In this document: positions 24,642 to 34,497 of the stretch, piece by piece
Numbering within the stretch: the stretch's first letter is position 1
Layout: every line of letters starts with the position of its first letter
Origin: Paenibacillus sp. LHD-38
Lineage (GTDB): Bacteria; Bacillota; Bacilli; Paenibacillales; Paenibacillaceae
NCBI RefSeq assembly: GCF_031157315.1
Contig: NZ_JAVIFU010000052.1
Coordinates: 1-46,267, forward strand
Direction: 5' to 3'
DNA length: 46,267 bases
The notes under the pieces: model-generated
What the model saw: only the letters and a program-made list of their open reading frames with translations
Told to the model about the DNA's origin: nothing
Databases searched by the model: none
Position numbers and translations under genes: made by a program

Positions 24642-27092
24642 GTGGAGACTGGAACGAAACCTTGGACGATTTATGCGATTCATCACTCTCATACCGATGT
24701 GGGGTACACGGAGAGGCAAGAGAAGATTAAACAATATCACGTCGGCTTTATCCGGCAGGCGCTTCATATTTTGCGCGAAATTGAGGCGGGCCGCCGTCCG
24801 GAATGGAAGGGATTCAAGTGGGTCTGCGAAACGTTTTGGCCGATTGAGGCGTTCCTCGGGAAGGCGACGGAGCAGGAAAAGTCGGAGTTTGCGGAAGCAG
24901 TAAGGCGCGGAGATATCGGTCTGTCGGGCACCTACCTCAATATGAGCGAGTTAATCGGCAAAGATCTGCTTGAAGCGATGATCGGCCGTGTCCGCGCTTA
25001 CGGGGAGTCGATCGGAATGCCGGTGAAGTCCGCTATGACAGCCGATATTACGGGCTTTAGCTGGGGATATGGCGAGGTACTGCTGAATGCGGGCATTCAA
25101 AACATGATCACCTGCATCCATACCCATCATTCGATGTATCCCCTTTGGAAAAAGCAGCAGCCGTTCTGGTGGGAGATGCCAAATGGCGAAAGGCTGCTGA
25201 CCTGGAACGGGGAGCATTACGTCTTCGGCAACGATTTGGGGCTTATTCCCGGTATCGGGGGATCTTATACGATCAAGGATGAATTCGATACGAGCAAGGG
25301 TATTACGTTCGAAATCGCGGAAGCGCGCATTCCAAGGTATTTGGAACGGCTTCGGTCGGACGGCTATCCGTTCCATTTCGCGCCTGTTATGATGTCCGGT
25401 CTGCCGACGGACAACAGCTCGCCAAATGCCCAGCTTATGGATTTCGTGAACCAGTGGAACGGCAAACATGGCGAAGAAATAAGTATCGTGCCGTGTACGC
25501 TGGATGAATTTTTCGAAGCGGTACGCGGTCATGCGGAGCAGCATCCCGATGATATTCCCGTATACCGGGGCGATTGGCCGGACTGGTGGACGGACGGCGT
25601 AGGTTCGACGCCGAAGCATGTGCAAGTATTCCGGGAAGCACAGCGCGTTTATCGCAAAGTGAAGAAGCTCGATCCAAACGGAGAGATCGTAACTCCAGAG
25701 GCGATGAAAGCGATGGAGTACGAGCTGACGTTGTTCGCCGAGCATACTTGGGGCTACCACTCCTCCGTGACCGAGCCATGGAATCCGTTCGTGCAGGAAT
25801 TGGGTGTCCGGAAAGAGGCGTTTGCCGCCAATGCGAGCACGCTCGCGCATCGAGCATTGTACGACATCTTGGAGCATAGAGGGGACGCGCTTCTAGCCCC
25901 GGACCGACCGATGCGGTTCAAGCTGCATAATCCTCATCCTTTCGCGCAAGAAGACATTGCCCATCTTATTATGGAAGGTTGGTACTACGACCTGATCAAA
26001 GATGGCTTCGAAGCCCGCAACGAAGGATGCGGGGAGGCGTACGAGGCTCAGCTAAGAGTGGCGCCGAGGGGCGTCATCGTAAGCGTGCCGGTGACACTGC
26101 AGGCCGGGGAAGAGAAAACCTTGATGATCCATCCCGTCCGGGACGGGCAAGCAAAGACAGCCTACCGTGAGGATTACGTAGGGTCTGACCGGATGATGGA
26201 TATCGACGTATCGCATGCGGAGAAGGCTTTCCGCTTCACCTCGACTTATTTGGATACGCCGTTTGTCCGGATGGAGTGGACGAAGGGCGAAGGGATTACG
26301 TCCTGGATCGACAAGCTTACAGGGACGGAAATGTTGCGCTCAGACCGCAATCACCATGCCTTCTCGCCGGTGTATGATATGACCCGCGCCTCAAGCGTTA
26401 ACAATATGTACGAAGTACGCCGCAAGATGGGGCGCAACCGCAAAGGACCAGATGCCGTCGTCTCGACCGGAGTGATGACCCGTGCGGAAGTGATCGCGCA
26501 GGGCGATGTGTATGGCACGGTTCAACTGACGTTCGAGGTGGCGGGATGTTCGCATTATTCTCTGCTTGTTACGGCATATACGGATCGGCCGCGCGTGGAT
26601 GTGGCCGTTCGGATGCATAAAGACAGCGTATGGGATCCGGAGAATCTTTATATTTCTTTGCCGTTCGGCGGTCCGATCATGGACGGCGAGCAGCAGCTGT
26701 GGATGGATAAGATGGACGCGCTAGCCCGTCCGCGCAAGGATCAACTGCCGGGCAGCCTGGCCGATTATTATTGCATCGGGGAAGGCGTCGCTTATGTGGG
26801 AAGCCAAAGCGGGCTGGCGATCGCCATGCCGGATACGCCGCTTATTCAACTTGGCACCCTTGAACACGGGTTCCGCTTACTGAACGGTGACAAGAAGCTG
26901 GAGCATGATCCGGGCCATCTCTATTCCTGGGCCATGAACAATTATTGGGAAACGAACTTTACGGCAACGCTGGGCGGCTTCTATGAATTCCGATATTTAG
27001 TCGCATGGGGCGAAGCGCTTGATAAGCCGGAGTCGGCGCTGACCGCTTGCCGCAGCATGAATGCCGGCATCCTGGCTTGGAGAACGAAATGA
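24642..27092 (+). CDS. GH38-type alpha-mannosidase
   Basis: An 816-residue glycoside hydrolase with the GH38 architecture: N-terminal catalytic barrel, middle helices and C-terminal beta domains. The zinc-binding HSHTDVGYT motif is near the N-terminus; the Asp in MTADITGFSWGYG (about residue 135) sits where the family nucleophile is expected. ETFWPIEAFL, HTHHSMYPLW and WWTDGVGSTP are further landmarks. No signal peptide is seen, so it should act on imported oligosaccharides. GTG 24642 lies nine bases after AAGGAG; TTG 24636 is too close to it. It is coupled to the GH3 gene by an ATGA overlap. Linkage specificity is not predictable. Confidence 0.93.
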   Translation: METGTKPWTIYAIHHSHTDVGYTERQEKIKQYHVGFIRQALHILREIEAGRRPEWKGFKWVCETFWPIEAFLGKATEQEKSEFAEAVRRGDIGLSGTYLNMSELIGKDLLEAMIGRVRAYGESIGMPVKSAMTADITGFSWGYGEVLLNAGIQNMITCIHTHHSMYPLWKKQQPFWWEMPNGERLLTWNGEHYVFGNDLGLIPGIGGSYTIKDEFDTSKGITFEIAEARIPRYLERLRSDGYPFHFAPVMMSGLPTDNSSPNAQLMDFVNQWNGKHGEEISIVPCTLDEFFEAVRGHAEQHPDDIPVYRGDWPDWWTDGVGSTPKHVQVFREAQRVYRKVKKLDPNGEIVTPEAMKAMEYELTLFAEHTWGYHSSVTEPWNPFVQELGVRKEAFAANASTLAHRALYDILEHRGDALLAPDRPMRFKLHNPHPFAQEDIAHLIMEGWYYDLIKDGFEARNEGCGEAYEAQLRVAPRGVIVSVPVTLQAGEEKTLMIHPVRDGQAKTAYREDYVGSDRMMDIDVSHAEKAFRFTSTYLDTPFVRMEWTKGEGITSWIDKLTGTEMLRSDRNHHAFSPVYDMTRASSVNNMYEVRRKMGRNRKGPDAVVSTGVMTRAEVIAQGDVYGTVQLTFEVAGCSHYSLLVTAYTDRPRVDVAVRMHKDSVWDPENLYISLPFGGPIMDGEQQLWMDKMDALARPRKDQLPGSLADYYCIGEGVAYVGSQSGLAIAMPDTPLIQLGTLEHGFRLLNGDKKLEHDPGHLYSWAMNNYWETNFTATLGGFYEFRYLVAWGEALDKPESALTACRSMNAGILAWRTK

Positions 27093-29434
27093 TGAAGGTG
27101 AAGAAGTATTTGGACGCTTCTATCACGACGGAAAAGAGAGTGCACGATCTGCTGGGACGCATGACGCTCGGAGAAAAGATCGGGCAGCTTATCCAGCCCT
27201 TCGGCTGGCAGGCCTACGAACGGACGGAAGACGGCATCGAGCTGACGGAAACTTTTCGTTCCTATATCGAACGCGGGGGCGTCGGCTCATTGTACGGCGT
27301 TTTGCGGGCCGATCCTTGGACCGGGGTGACGCTGGAGACGGGATTGTCTCCTCGCGAAGGGGCAGAAGTCATTAACCTGATTCAGAAATACGCGATTGAG
27401 CATACGAGGTTGGGTATTCCGATACTGTTCGGGGAGGAATGCTCCCATGGGCATATGGCCATCGGAGCAACGGTATTCCCGGTGCCGCTTGCGATGGGTA
27501 GCAGCTGGAATGCGCCGCTGTTTCGAGAAGTGTGCCGCGCGATTGCGGCGGAGACGCGGGCCCAAGGGGGCACGGTCACCTATTCCCCCGTCCTCGACGT
27601 TGTCCGCGATCCTAGATGGGGACGGACGGAAGAGACGTTCGGCGAGGATCCGTATCTCATCGGCGAGATGGCGGTAGCGGCAGTCGAAGGCTTGCAAAGG
27701 GAGTCTATCGCTTCCGATGATGCCGTTATCGCCACACTCAAGCATTTCGCCGGCTACGGCGGCTCCGAAGGCGGCCGCAATGCCGCTCCCGCCCGAATCG
27801 GCGCAAGGGAGCTTCTGGAGAAGGATTTGTTGCCCTTCGAGCGGGCGGTGCAAGCAGGAGCGCTGTCGATCATGACGGCCTACAACGAAATCGACGGCGT
27901 GCCATGCACGTCGAATTATGAGCTGCTCACCCACACTTTGAGGGAGCAATGGGCATTCGACGGATTCGTCATTACGGATTGCGGAGCGATAAATATGCTT
28001 TCCGGTGGCCATCAAGTGGTGGAGAGCGATGAGGATGCGGCATGCGCGGCTTTGCTTGCGGGCGTCGATATGGAAATGTCGGGAGACAGCTTCGGCAAGC
28101 ATCTGCTGCATGCCGTACAAAATAAAAAGGTCTCGATAGACGATATTGACCTTGCCGTGAGCCGTATCCTTCGCCAGAAATTTGAGCTAGGCTTGTTCGA
28201 ACGGCCGTACGCCGACCCTGACCGGGCCTCGGAGATTATCGGCCAAGAAAGCCATATCAAGCTGGCGCGACGGATGGCGCAAGAAAGCATGATATTGCTC
28301 AAGAACCGCAATCAGGTGCTGCCGCTGTCGCCCGCGCTGGGCAAAATCGCGGTCATCGGGCCTAACGCGAACAATATTTATAACCAATTGGGTGATTATA
28401 CATCGCCGCAGCAGCGCGGAGGAATCGTGACGGTACTGGACGGCATTCAGCGCAAATGCGCCGGCCAAAGCGAGGTCATGTATGCGCCGGGCTGCCGCAT
28501 TAAAGATCCGTCGACGGAAGGTTTCGAATCTGCGGTCCAAACCGCGCAAGTCTCGGATGCGATCATCGCCGTGGTAGGAGGTTCCAGCGCAAGGGATTTC
28601 GGTGAAGGCACGATAGATCTGAAGACGGGAGCCGCGATTATAACGGATCAGTCAGGCCTAAGCGATATGGATTGCGGAGAAGGCTTTGACAGAGCGGAGC
28701 TGGGATTGTCCGGCGTGCAATTGGATTTGCTGAAGGAGATTCATAAGACTGGCAAACCGTTTATCGTCGTCTATATTAACGGACGGCCTGTCGTAGAACC
28801 GTGGATCGACGAACATGCCGATGCGATTCTGGAGGCCTGGTATCCCGGACAGGAAGGCGGCAGCGCGATCGCGGACATTCTCTTCGGCGACTTAAACCCG
28901 TCCGGAAGGCTGACGATATCCATTCCGAAACACCCCGGACAGCTACCGATTTACTACAATACGAAGCGGACCAGAGGCAAACGGTATGTGGAGACGGACT
29001 TGCAGCCGAGATATCCGTTCGGCTACGGCCTCAGCTACACGTCATTCCGGTATGACGATATCGCGTTAAGCAAACCTAATATGCGGCCGGACGAGAGCTG
29101 CACCTTGAGCGTAAACGTCACGAATACCGGCGGTATGGCGGGACAGGAAGTCGTGCAGCTGTACGTGACGGACGTTGTCAGCTCCGTAACGAGGCCTGCT
29201 TTGGAATTGAAAGGCTTCCAAAAAATTCAATTGGAGCCGGGAGAATCGACGACCGTCCGGTTTACGATCACGAAGGAACAATTGCAGTACGTCGGAAGGG
29301 ACTACCGCCGCATCGTCGAACCGGGACAGTTCCGCATCCAAGTAGGCGGCCACGCGGAATTGCTCCTTGGGACCGACCTGTACGTATTGCCCCCCCGAAT
29401 AAATATGGAGAGAGAGGATGAAACATTAGTATGA
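27089..29434 (+). CDS. GH3 family glycosidase
   Basis: Family 3 glycoside hydrolase of 781 residues (beta-glucosidase, beta-xylosidase or N-acetylhexosaminidase-like). The TIM-barrel domain has GRMTLGEKIGQLIQPFGWQA, PVLDVVRDPRWGRTEETFGE and the nucleophile region FVITDCGAINMLSGGHQ (Asp about residue 295). The alpha/beta sandwich and a C-terminal fibronectin III-like domain (VTNTGGMAGQEVVQLYV) follow. No signal peptide is present. The ATG at 27089 overlaps the GH38 stop as ATGA; a second ATG follows at 27092. In this operon it would remove beta-linked sugars, such as beta-mannose or GlcNAc at a glycan core (inference). Confidence 0.94.
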   Translation: MMKVKKYLDASITTEKRVHDLLGRMTLGEKIGQLIQPFGWQAYERTEDGIELTETFRSYIERGGVGSLYGVLRADPWTGVTLETGLSPREGAEVINLIQKYAIEHTRLGIPILFGEECSHGHMAIGATVFPVPLAMGSSWNAPLFREVCRAIAAETRAQGGTVTYSPVLDVVRDPRWGRTEETFGEDPYLIGEMAVAAVEGLQRESIASDDAVIATLKHFAGYGGSEGGRNAAPARIGARELLEKDLLPFERAVQAGALSIMTAYNEIDGVPCTSNYELLTHTLREQWAFDGFVITDCGAINMLSGGHQVVESDEDAACAALLAGVDMEMSGDSFGKHLLHAVQNKKVSIDDIDLAVSRILRQKFELGLFERPYADPDRASEIIGQESHIKLARRMAQESMILLKNRNQVLPLSPALGKIAVIGPNANNIYNQLGDYTSPQQRGGIVTVLDGIQRKCAGQSEVMYAPGCRIKDPSTEGFESAVQTAQVSDAIIAVVGGSSARDFGEGTIDLKTGAAIITDQSGLSDMDCGEGFDRAELGLSGVQLDLLKEIHKTGKPFIVVYINGRPVVEPWIDEHADAILEAWYPGQEGGSAIADILFGDLNPSGRLTISIPKHPGQLPIYYNTKRTRGKRYVETDLQPRYPFGYGLSYTSFRYDDIALSKPNMRPDESCTLSVNVTNTGGMAGQEVVQLYVTDVVSSVTRPALELKGFQKIQLEPGESTTVRFTITKEQLQYVGRDYRRIVEPGQFRIQVGGHAELLLGTDLYVLPPRINMEREDETLV

Positions 29435-30750
29435 AATCCCATCGTTTGCCGCAAATCGATATGTCCGAGCTAAAGCTGCCGCCCTCCATCGTAAAGGCGA
29501 TTGAGGAAGCGGAGAAGCAGCTCGCCCATCGGCCAAAGCTTAGCCAATTGTTCCGGAACTGCTTCCCCAATACGCTAGAGACGACAACAAAGCTGATGGA
29601 GGACGGGTCTACCTTCGTATTAACGGGCGACATTCCCGCCATGTGGCTGCGGGATTCCGTGGAGCAAGTGATTCATTACGTGCCGTTCGCTAAGGAAGAC
29701 GCCGAGCTGCAGCGCATTCTGGAGGGCGTCATTAAACGCCATATGTTTTATATTCGTATTGATCCGTATGCCAACGCATTTAACGAAACGGCCAATGACT
29801 GGCATTGGAACTCCGCAGACGAAACGGAAAGCTCGCCGTGGGTGTGGGAGCGAAAATTCGAGCTCGACTCCATGTGCTTCTCCTTCCGTCTTGCCTATCA
29901 TTATTGGAAGGAAACGGGCCGGACGAGCATATTCAATGAACAATTCAAATCTTCTTTGCTGGCGATGCTGGACATTTGGCAGATCGAGCAGCGGCATGGC
30001 GAGCTCTCGACGTACCGGTTCCAGCGCCATAACGGAATCATGATCGATACGCTGCGGAGGCAAGGGCGCGGCATGCCGGTGGGCGAAACCGGAATGATAT
30101 GGTCGGGCTTCCGTCCTAGCGACGATGCTTGCGATTTCCATTTCAATATTCCGTCCAATATGTTCGCCGCCGTAACGCTCCGCGACATGGGGGAAATCGT
30201 CCGATACGTTTACCGGGACGAGAAGCTTGCGGCCCGCATGGCCGAAATGGAAGAAGAAATCCGGCATGCCATTGAATTGTACGGCATCGTGGAACATCCG
30301 AAGTACGGACGCATGTATGCTTTCGAGACGGACGGCTACGGTAATCACGTCCTGATGGATGATGCCGGTACGCCAAGCCTGATATCGGCGCCCTATATCG
30401 GCTTCACTGATGCAAGCGATCCTATCTATTTGAATACGCGCGCTTTCATATTAAGCGAAGACAATCCTTATTATTACAAGGGCGACAGCCTTAGCGGCAT
30501 CGGCAGCCCTCATACGCCGCCGGACTTCGTGTGGCATCTCGCTTATTCCATGCAAGGTTTGACCGCCGTGAACCCGGATGAAATCAGGGAAATGATCGAT
30601 ATCATGGAGGCGACGGACGCCGACACCGGCTTTATGCATGAAGGTTTCCACAAGGGCGATCCCGCTAACTTCACGCGGGATTGGTTCGCCTGGTCAAACA
30701 GCCAGTTTGCCCATTTGGTGTGGAAGGCCTTACAAAAAGGCATTATATAG
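29431..30750 (+). CDS. GH125 exo-alpha-1,6-mannosidase
   Basis: A 439-residue member of GH125 (formerly DUF1237), inverting exo-mannosidases that cleave alpha-1,6-mannosides. Diagnostic segments are VLTGDIPAMWLRDSVEQVIH, NETANDWHWNSAD, WERKFELDSMCFSFRLAYHY, GMIWSGFRPSDDACDFHFNI and a C-terminal MHEGFHKGDPANFTRDWFAW. There is no signal peptide. The start overlaps the GH3 stop as ATGA. Together GH38 and GH125 would dismantle alpha-mannosides of N-glycan or fungal mannan origin inside the cell. A terminator follows the gene, so the next genes may need their own promoter. Confidence 0.96.
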   Translation: MKSHRLPQIDMSELKLPPSIVKAIEEAEKQLAHRPKLSQLFRNCFPNTLETTTKLMEDGSTFVLTGDIPAMWLRDSVEQVIHYVPFAKEDAELQRILEGVIKRHMFYIRIDPYANAFNETANDWHWNSADETESSPWVWERKFELDSMCFSFRLAYHYWKETGRTSIFNEQFKSSLLAMLDIWQIEQRHGELSTYRFQRHNGIMIDTLRRQGRGMPVGETGMIWSGFRPSDDACDFHFNIPSNMFAAVTLRDMGEIVRYVYRDEKLAARMAEMEEEIRHAIELYGIVEHPKYGRMYAFETDGYGNHVLMDDAGTPSLISAPYIGFTDASDPIYLNTRAFILSEDNPYYYKGDSLSGIGSPHTPPDFVWHLAYSMQGLTAVNPDEIREMIDIMEATDADTGFMHEGFHKGDPANFTRDWFAWSNSQFAHLVWKALQKGII

Positions 30751-30761
30751 AACCGCAGCAA

Positions 30762-30786
30762 GGCCACCTGACCGGGTGGCCCTTTT
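30762..30786 (+). terminator. Terminator after the GH125 gene
   Basis: Seven-base perfect stem GGCCACC / GGTGGCC with loop TGACCG at 30762-30781, followed immediately by a five-T run. This is a standard rho-independent terminator. Confidence 0.88.
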
Positions 30787-30827
30787 TATCAAACGTTTGG
30801 CGTCGATTATTGAAGGAGGAATGATCC

Positions 30828-32618
30828 ATGTTTAATAAATATCCTATAAATCCGGTCCGGCAACCGTTCTCGGAACAACCCATTTCCAAAGGTTACGAGG
30901 CCTTGACGGAGCAAATCATGGCGAGCTTGGACGAGAAGGCGTACTCTCCCGTCCTTATTATTGTGGACGGCACGCACGGCGCGGCGCGGACTTTCAGTCC
31001 TTCATTCGGCATGCCGCTTCCGCGATCGAGAAGCAAGGCTGGAGCTTGAACGTTCAAAGCACGGCGGGCTACTTGAAATCGGGCGAGACGCTGCGCGAGC
31101 AGTTCGATCGCAACATTACGGAAAACAGAGCATTCGGTTACGTGACGGAAGCGGGAATCGAGGCTTATTTCGCATCGGACGCAAGAGTAACGCTTGCGAA
31201 TCGGTTGGAGGAGCTAAGCGGGAAGACGGCGGCCATCGTGTTTGGTCCCGGCGCCTATTGGCTTGCGGGAGAGAGGAGAGACGCTTTCTTATTTCTGGAT
31301 GTTTCCAGGGAATATCAGCAAATCCAGCATAAGAAGCAGCTGCTCAATTTCGGGATGTCGTGGAACCGCGATTCTGTCGAAAAGTACAAGATCAGCTATT
31401 TCGTGGAGTGGCCGATACTGGAAAATTATAGAAAATGCATTTTCCAAGACATCGGTTTCTACGTGGACATGAACAACCCGGAAGTGCCTGTATTCTCCGC
31501 CATCCAAGGCATGGCGGAGATGATCCGGAACGTGGCCCAAAGTCCGCTACGCGTCAAACCGTTTTTCGCTCCTGGGGTTTGGGGGGGGGGGGGCAATATT
31601 TGAAAGATATGGCCGCCCTGCCAAAAGAGTGGGTGAACTGCGCATGGGGCTTCGAGCCGATTGCGCCTGAAAATTCCATTCTGATCGGTTGCGGCGATGA
31701 CGTGATCGAAGTTCCGTTCCTGATCGTCATGGCTCTTGAATATAAGGCCATCATGGGAGAACGTCCGGTGTCGTTGTTTGGCGATTATTTCCCAGTCCGG
31801 TTCGATTTCCTAGATACGATGGACGGGGATAATCTGTCTTGCCAAGTGCATCCGAAGCAGGAATACGTGCGCGAACATTTCAACGAATTTATGACACAGC
31901 AGGAATCATACTACATTATGGAATAGAAAAATGACGCCAAGGTTTACCTCGGACTTACGGAGGGCACGGAGAAAGAGAAGTTCCAAAACGCCGTCATGCG
32001 GGCGCAAGAGACGGGAGTGCCGATGATGTTTACCGAATACGTTAACGAATTCGACGCGAACAAAGGTGATTTGTTCCTCATCCCGCCGGGAACCGTTCAT
32101 TGTTCGGGCATCGATAATCTCGTGCTTGAAGTTTCTTCCACGACCTGGTGGTTTACTTCAAGCTGTACGATTATTTGCGCAAAGACCTGGATGGCAAACC
32201 ACGTCCCATCAACGCGGATCACGGCTTCCGCAATATCGATTTCGACAAAACGACGTCGTGGGTTAAGGAAAACCTCATCCCCGTGCCGCAACTGCTGCAG
32301 AGCCAAGGTGGCAATGAGGAGTATTTGCTGGGCCAGCGCGAAGATCTGCTGTTTTACGTAAGGCGGATCCATCTGCAGACGGAATGGCATGACCGGACGG
32401 ACGGCGAGTTTGTCATGTACAATCTCGTGGAGGGAGAGAGCGTGCGCATCGTTTCCCTTGCGGATGAATCGGTATTCGTCGATTTGAACTACGCGGAATC
32501 CTATATCCTGCCTTCCGTATTCGGGGCATACAAAATCGTGAACCTGACGGAAACGCCGTGCAAGTTGATAAAAGCTGGAGTATCCCCGGAATGGAACCTG
32601 AGCCTTCTTGAGCGCTAA
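30828..32618 (+). pseudogene. Mannose-6-phosphate isomerase-like gene, several breaks
   Basis: About 590 codons of a long class I mannose-6-phosphate isomerase-like protein, spread over three frames. The order is: GYEALTEQIMASLDEKAYSP (first frame); slip near 30990; NVQSTAGYLKSGETLREQF through FFAPGVWGG (second frame); slip in a 13-G run at 31581-31593; YLKDMAALPKEWVN, the PMI motif LSCQVHPKQEY (third frame); TAG at 31924-31926; FLIPPGTVHCSG; slip near 32145; KLYDYLRKDLDGKPRPINAD to the end (first frame again). It would convert mannose-6-phosphate to fructose-6-phosphate, fitting the upstream mannosidases. The N-terminal part resembles the extension of similar Paenibacillaceae proteins. Confidence 0.85.
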
Positions 32619-33526
32619 TCTAGTACTTGCGCTGGACGTGGGCGGAACCTATGTTAAAGGATGCGTCGTTGAACGCGGGGAAGTTAATGGAAGGCACGAT
32701 CTCGCAGTATGCCGCAAACGCCAAGGATTCGGAGGACGCCATCATTTGCGGATTGGCGTCGATCCTCCAGGACCTGCTTGAGAAATATAAGCGGCTCCCG
32801 GATGCCTCCGAGCCCGATGCTATCGGCATCGGCATGTCCTTCCCCGGGCCGTTCGATTATGAGCGAGGCATATGCAGGATTCAAGGGCTTGATAAATTCG
32901 AATCGCTGTACGGCGTGAATGTGAAGGAGAGGCTTCTGCAAACGTTGCGGGCAAGCAGATTTGGGGGGATGACCGAAACCTTGGACATCCGGTTCCAAAA
33001 CGAAGGCCGGTTGTTCGGTTTGGGCGCCGGCAAGCGCTATCCGGAGGAACGGGTCTTGGCTATTACGCTCGGAACCGGCATCGGTTCGGCCTTTATCGAT
33101 TGCGGCAATCTCGTCACCAAAGGCGGACGCGTACTGCCGGAGGGCTATTTGTACAACTTGCCTTATCGAGGTGCGCCTGCTGATGAAAGTTTCTCGCGAC
33201 GGGGTATCCTGAAGCTATTCCGGGATGCCGGCTGCCTGCATGAAGGCATGGATGTGAAGGAGCTGGCGGAGCTTGCCCGGCAAGGCGGGGATCGCGAGAG
33301 GGAGCTGTTCCTGGCATTTGGGGAAGAGCTGGGGCAATTCCTTCTGCCGGTTCTGATAGACTTTTTAGCCAATCGTCTCATTATCGGAGGCCAAATCGGC
33401 AAAAGCATCGATTTGTTCGGTGAAGGCCTTATTCGTAAGCTTGCGCCATGTGGTAACCAGGTCGAAGCGCTCGACAATGCGCTGCATCATACGTTTATCG
33501 GCGCGTCCTGTATGTTCAACACATAA
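32608..33526 (+). pseudogene. ROK-family sugar kinase with a frameshift
   Basis: The phosphate-binding start VLALDVGGTYVKGCVVERGE is read from a TTG at 32608 that overlaps the preceding gene's stop. A slip near 32690 moves to the frame carrying TISQYAANAKDSEDAIICG, GIGMSFPGPFDYERG, LAITLGTGIGSAF and RLIIGGQIGKSIDLFGEGL. The whole reading is about 300 residues, normal for ROK kinases. It may have phosphorylated mannose or another hexose released by the mannosidases. The frameshift removes the P-loop from the long frame, so the product is probably inactive unless the break is an error. Confidence 0.8.
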
Positions 33527-33635
33527 GAAATACCGGCCCGCTACGGGATGTCCCAGTGAGACGAACAGTATCCTGGAACCAAGCACAGAAGTAATTACAG
33601 CGGCAGCCCCCCTTATTACTAAAGAAGGCGGATTA

Positions 33636-33869
33636 AGCAAGATTTATAAAAATCTTGATATATTGGATGACCGCGAGAAAGAGGTTGTGATCGGCCGTTT
33701 CGGCCACGAACATGGTGGAGACGAGCGGACGCAGCGGGAGATTGCGAAGGAGCTTGGCATTTCAAGGAGCTGCGTATCGCGGATCGAGAAGAGAGCACTG
33801 ATGAAACTTTACCATGAATTTTATAAGGCAAAGAGGTATATATTTAAAAATTGTCCGTTTTTGAAGTAA
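33636..33869 (+). pseudogene. sigK: sigK 3' fragment, copy B
   Basis: The final 67 codons of sigma-K region 4 (SKIYKNLDILDDREKEVVIG, QREIAKELGISRSCVSRIEK, LYHEFYKAKR) followed by ten extra residues (YIFKNCPFLK). It matches copy A (9858-10058) at 62 of 67 residues, while the DNA differs at many synonymous positions. The junction lies exactly at SKIYKN; upstream codons are unrelated. One change is a Tyr to Cys in the recognition helix area. Both copies are on the plus strand, so they form diverged direct repeats enclosing about 24 kb. Confidence 0.8.
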
Positions 33870-33964
33870 GTATGATGCTGGTCAAGTCCCTTTATTATAG
33901 ACATTGAAAAAAAAACCTAGGCAGAAAGCTGACGTCTGTAAGCAACGAGCGTCTTTTTTTTTAT

Positions 33965-34302
33965 TTTTTCTGTGGTCGCTTGTTATTATAGAAATACAAA
34001 TATTCTTCAATTCGCCTTTGTGCCTCTTCTCTACACGCCTGTTTCCTTTTTAAAGGCTTTCTCAAAGGTTTGAAGAACCAGTTGATTATCATTCCGAAGG
34101 CTCATATGAGAAGCTACGAGTTCTCTGTTATATAAATCCTTAATGGCAGATAAATATAGCCATGTATCGAATACGCGGTATTGAGTGACTCTGTTACCCA
34201 CTTTTGGTTAGGCTTATCCGCTTTAAAGTCACGCTGAAGCAGGTTTTCCGCAACACGCGCACCTACAATGGTTTTATAGGTCTGATGTCGTTTCTGACGC
34301 AT
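33965..34302 (-). mobile_element. IS3-family (IS150-like) transposase remnant
   Basis: Minus-strand remains of OrfB. They read QKRHQTYKTIVGARVAENLL and DFKADKPNQKWVT, then a frameshift; VASHMSLRNDNQLVLQTFEK; a stop; and IEEYLYFYNNKRPQK near the end of the gene. Together these give the DDE-domain portion of an IS150-type transposase with several breaks and missing stretches. It lies between the sigK fragment and the sialic-acid locus and is inactive. No intact terminal repeats were identified. Confidence 0.75.
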
Positions 34303-34497
34303 CTTAGAGCGTATCTAAGGGGTGCACTACACTGCATGCAGGACGTTTTTTTTGCGGTTCAGCCGCTTTAACCGAGGAATAATAGAGAAAGCACAGCTGC
34401 AGATTCCTTTCGGGCTGCTGTTAAATCGGTTCATACAATGGTATAAAGAATAGGTGTAGATTTAAATAACGTGCAGCATGCAGGAGAAGGAGTGATT

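Noticed and set aside
31581..31593. 13-G tract as a genuine phase-variation switch
   Set aside because: The same gene has other slips and a stop codon, so changing the tract length could not restore expression; slippage or a read error is likelier.
9501..33869. A skin-like sigK intervening element between the two sigK pieces
   Set aside because: Both pieces are 3' parts, not complementary halves; neither ends at the usual recombination site and no serine recombinase gene is seen between them.
34303..34497. GTGCAC/TGCATGCAGG-like repeats upstream of the YesM-type kinase as IS ends or operators
   Set aside because: The repeated words are short and partly palindromic by chance; no consistent spacing or duplication of flanks was found.
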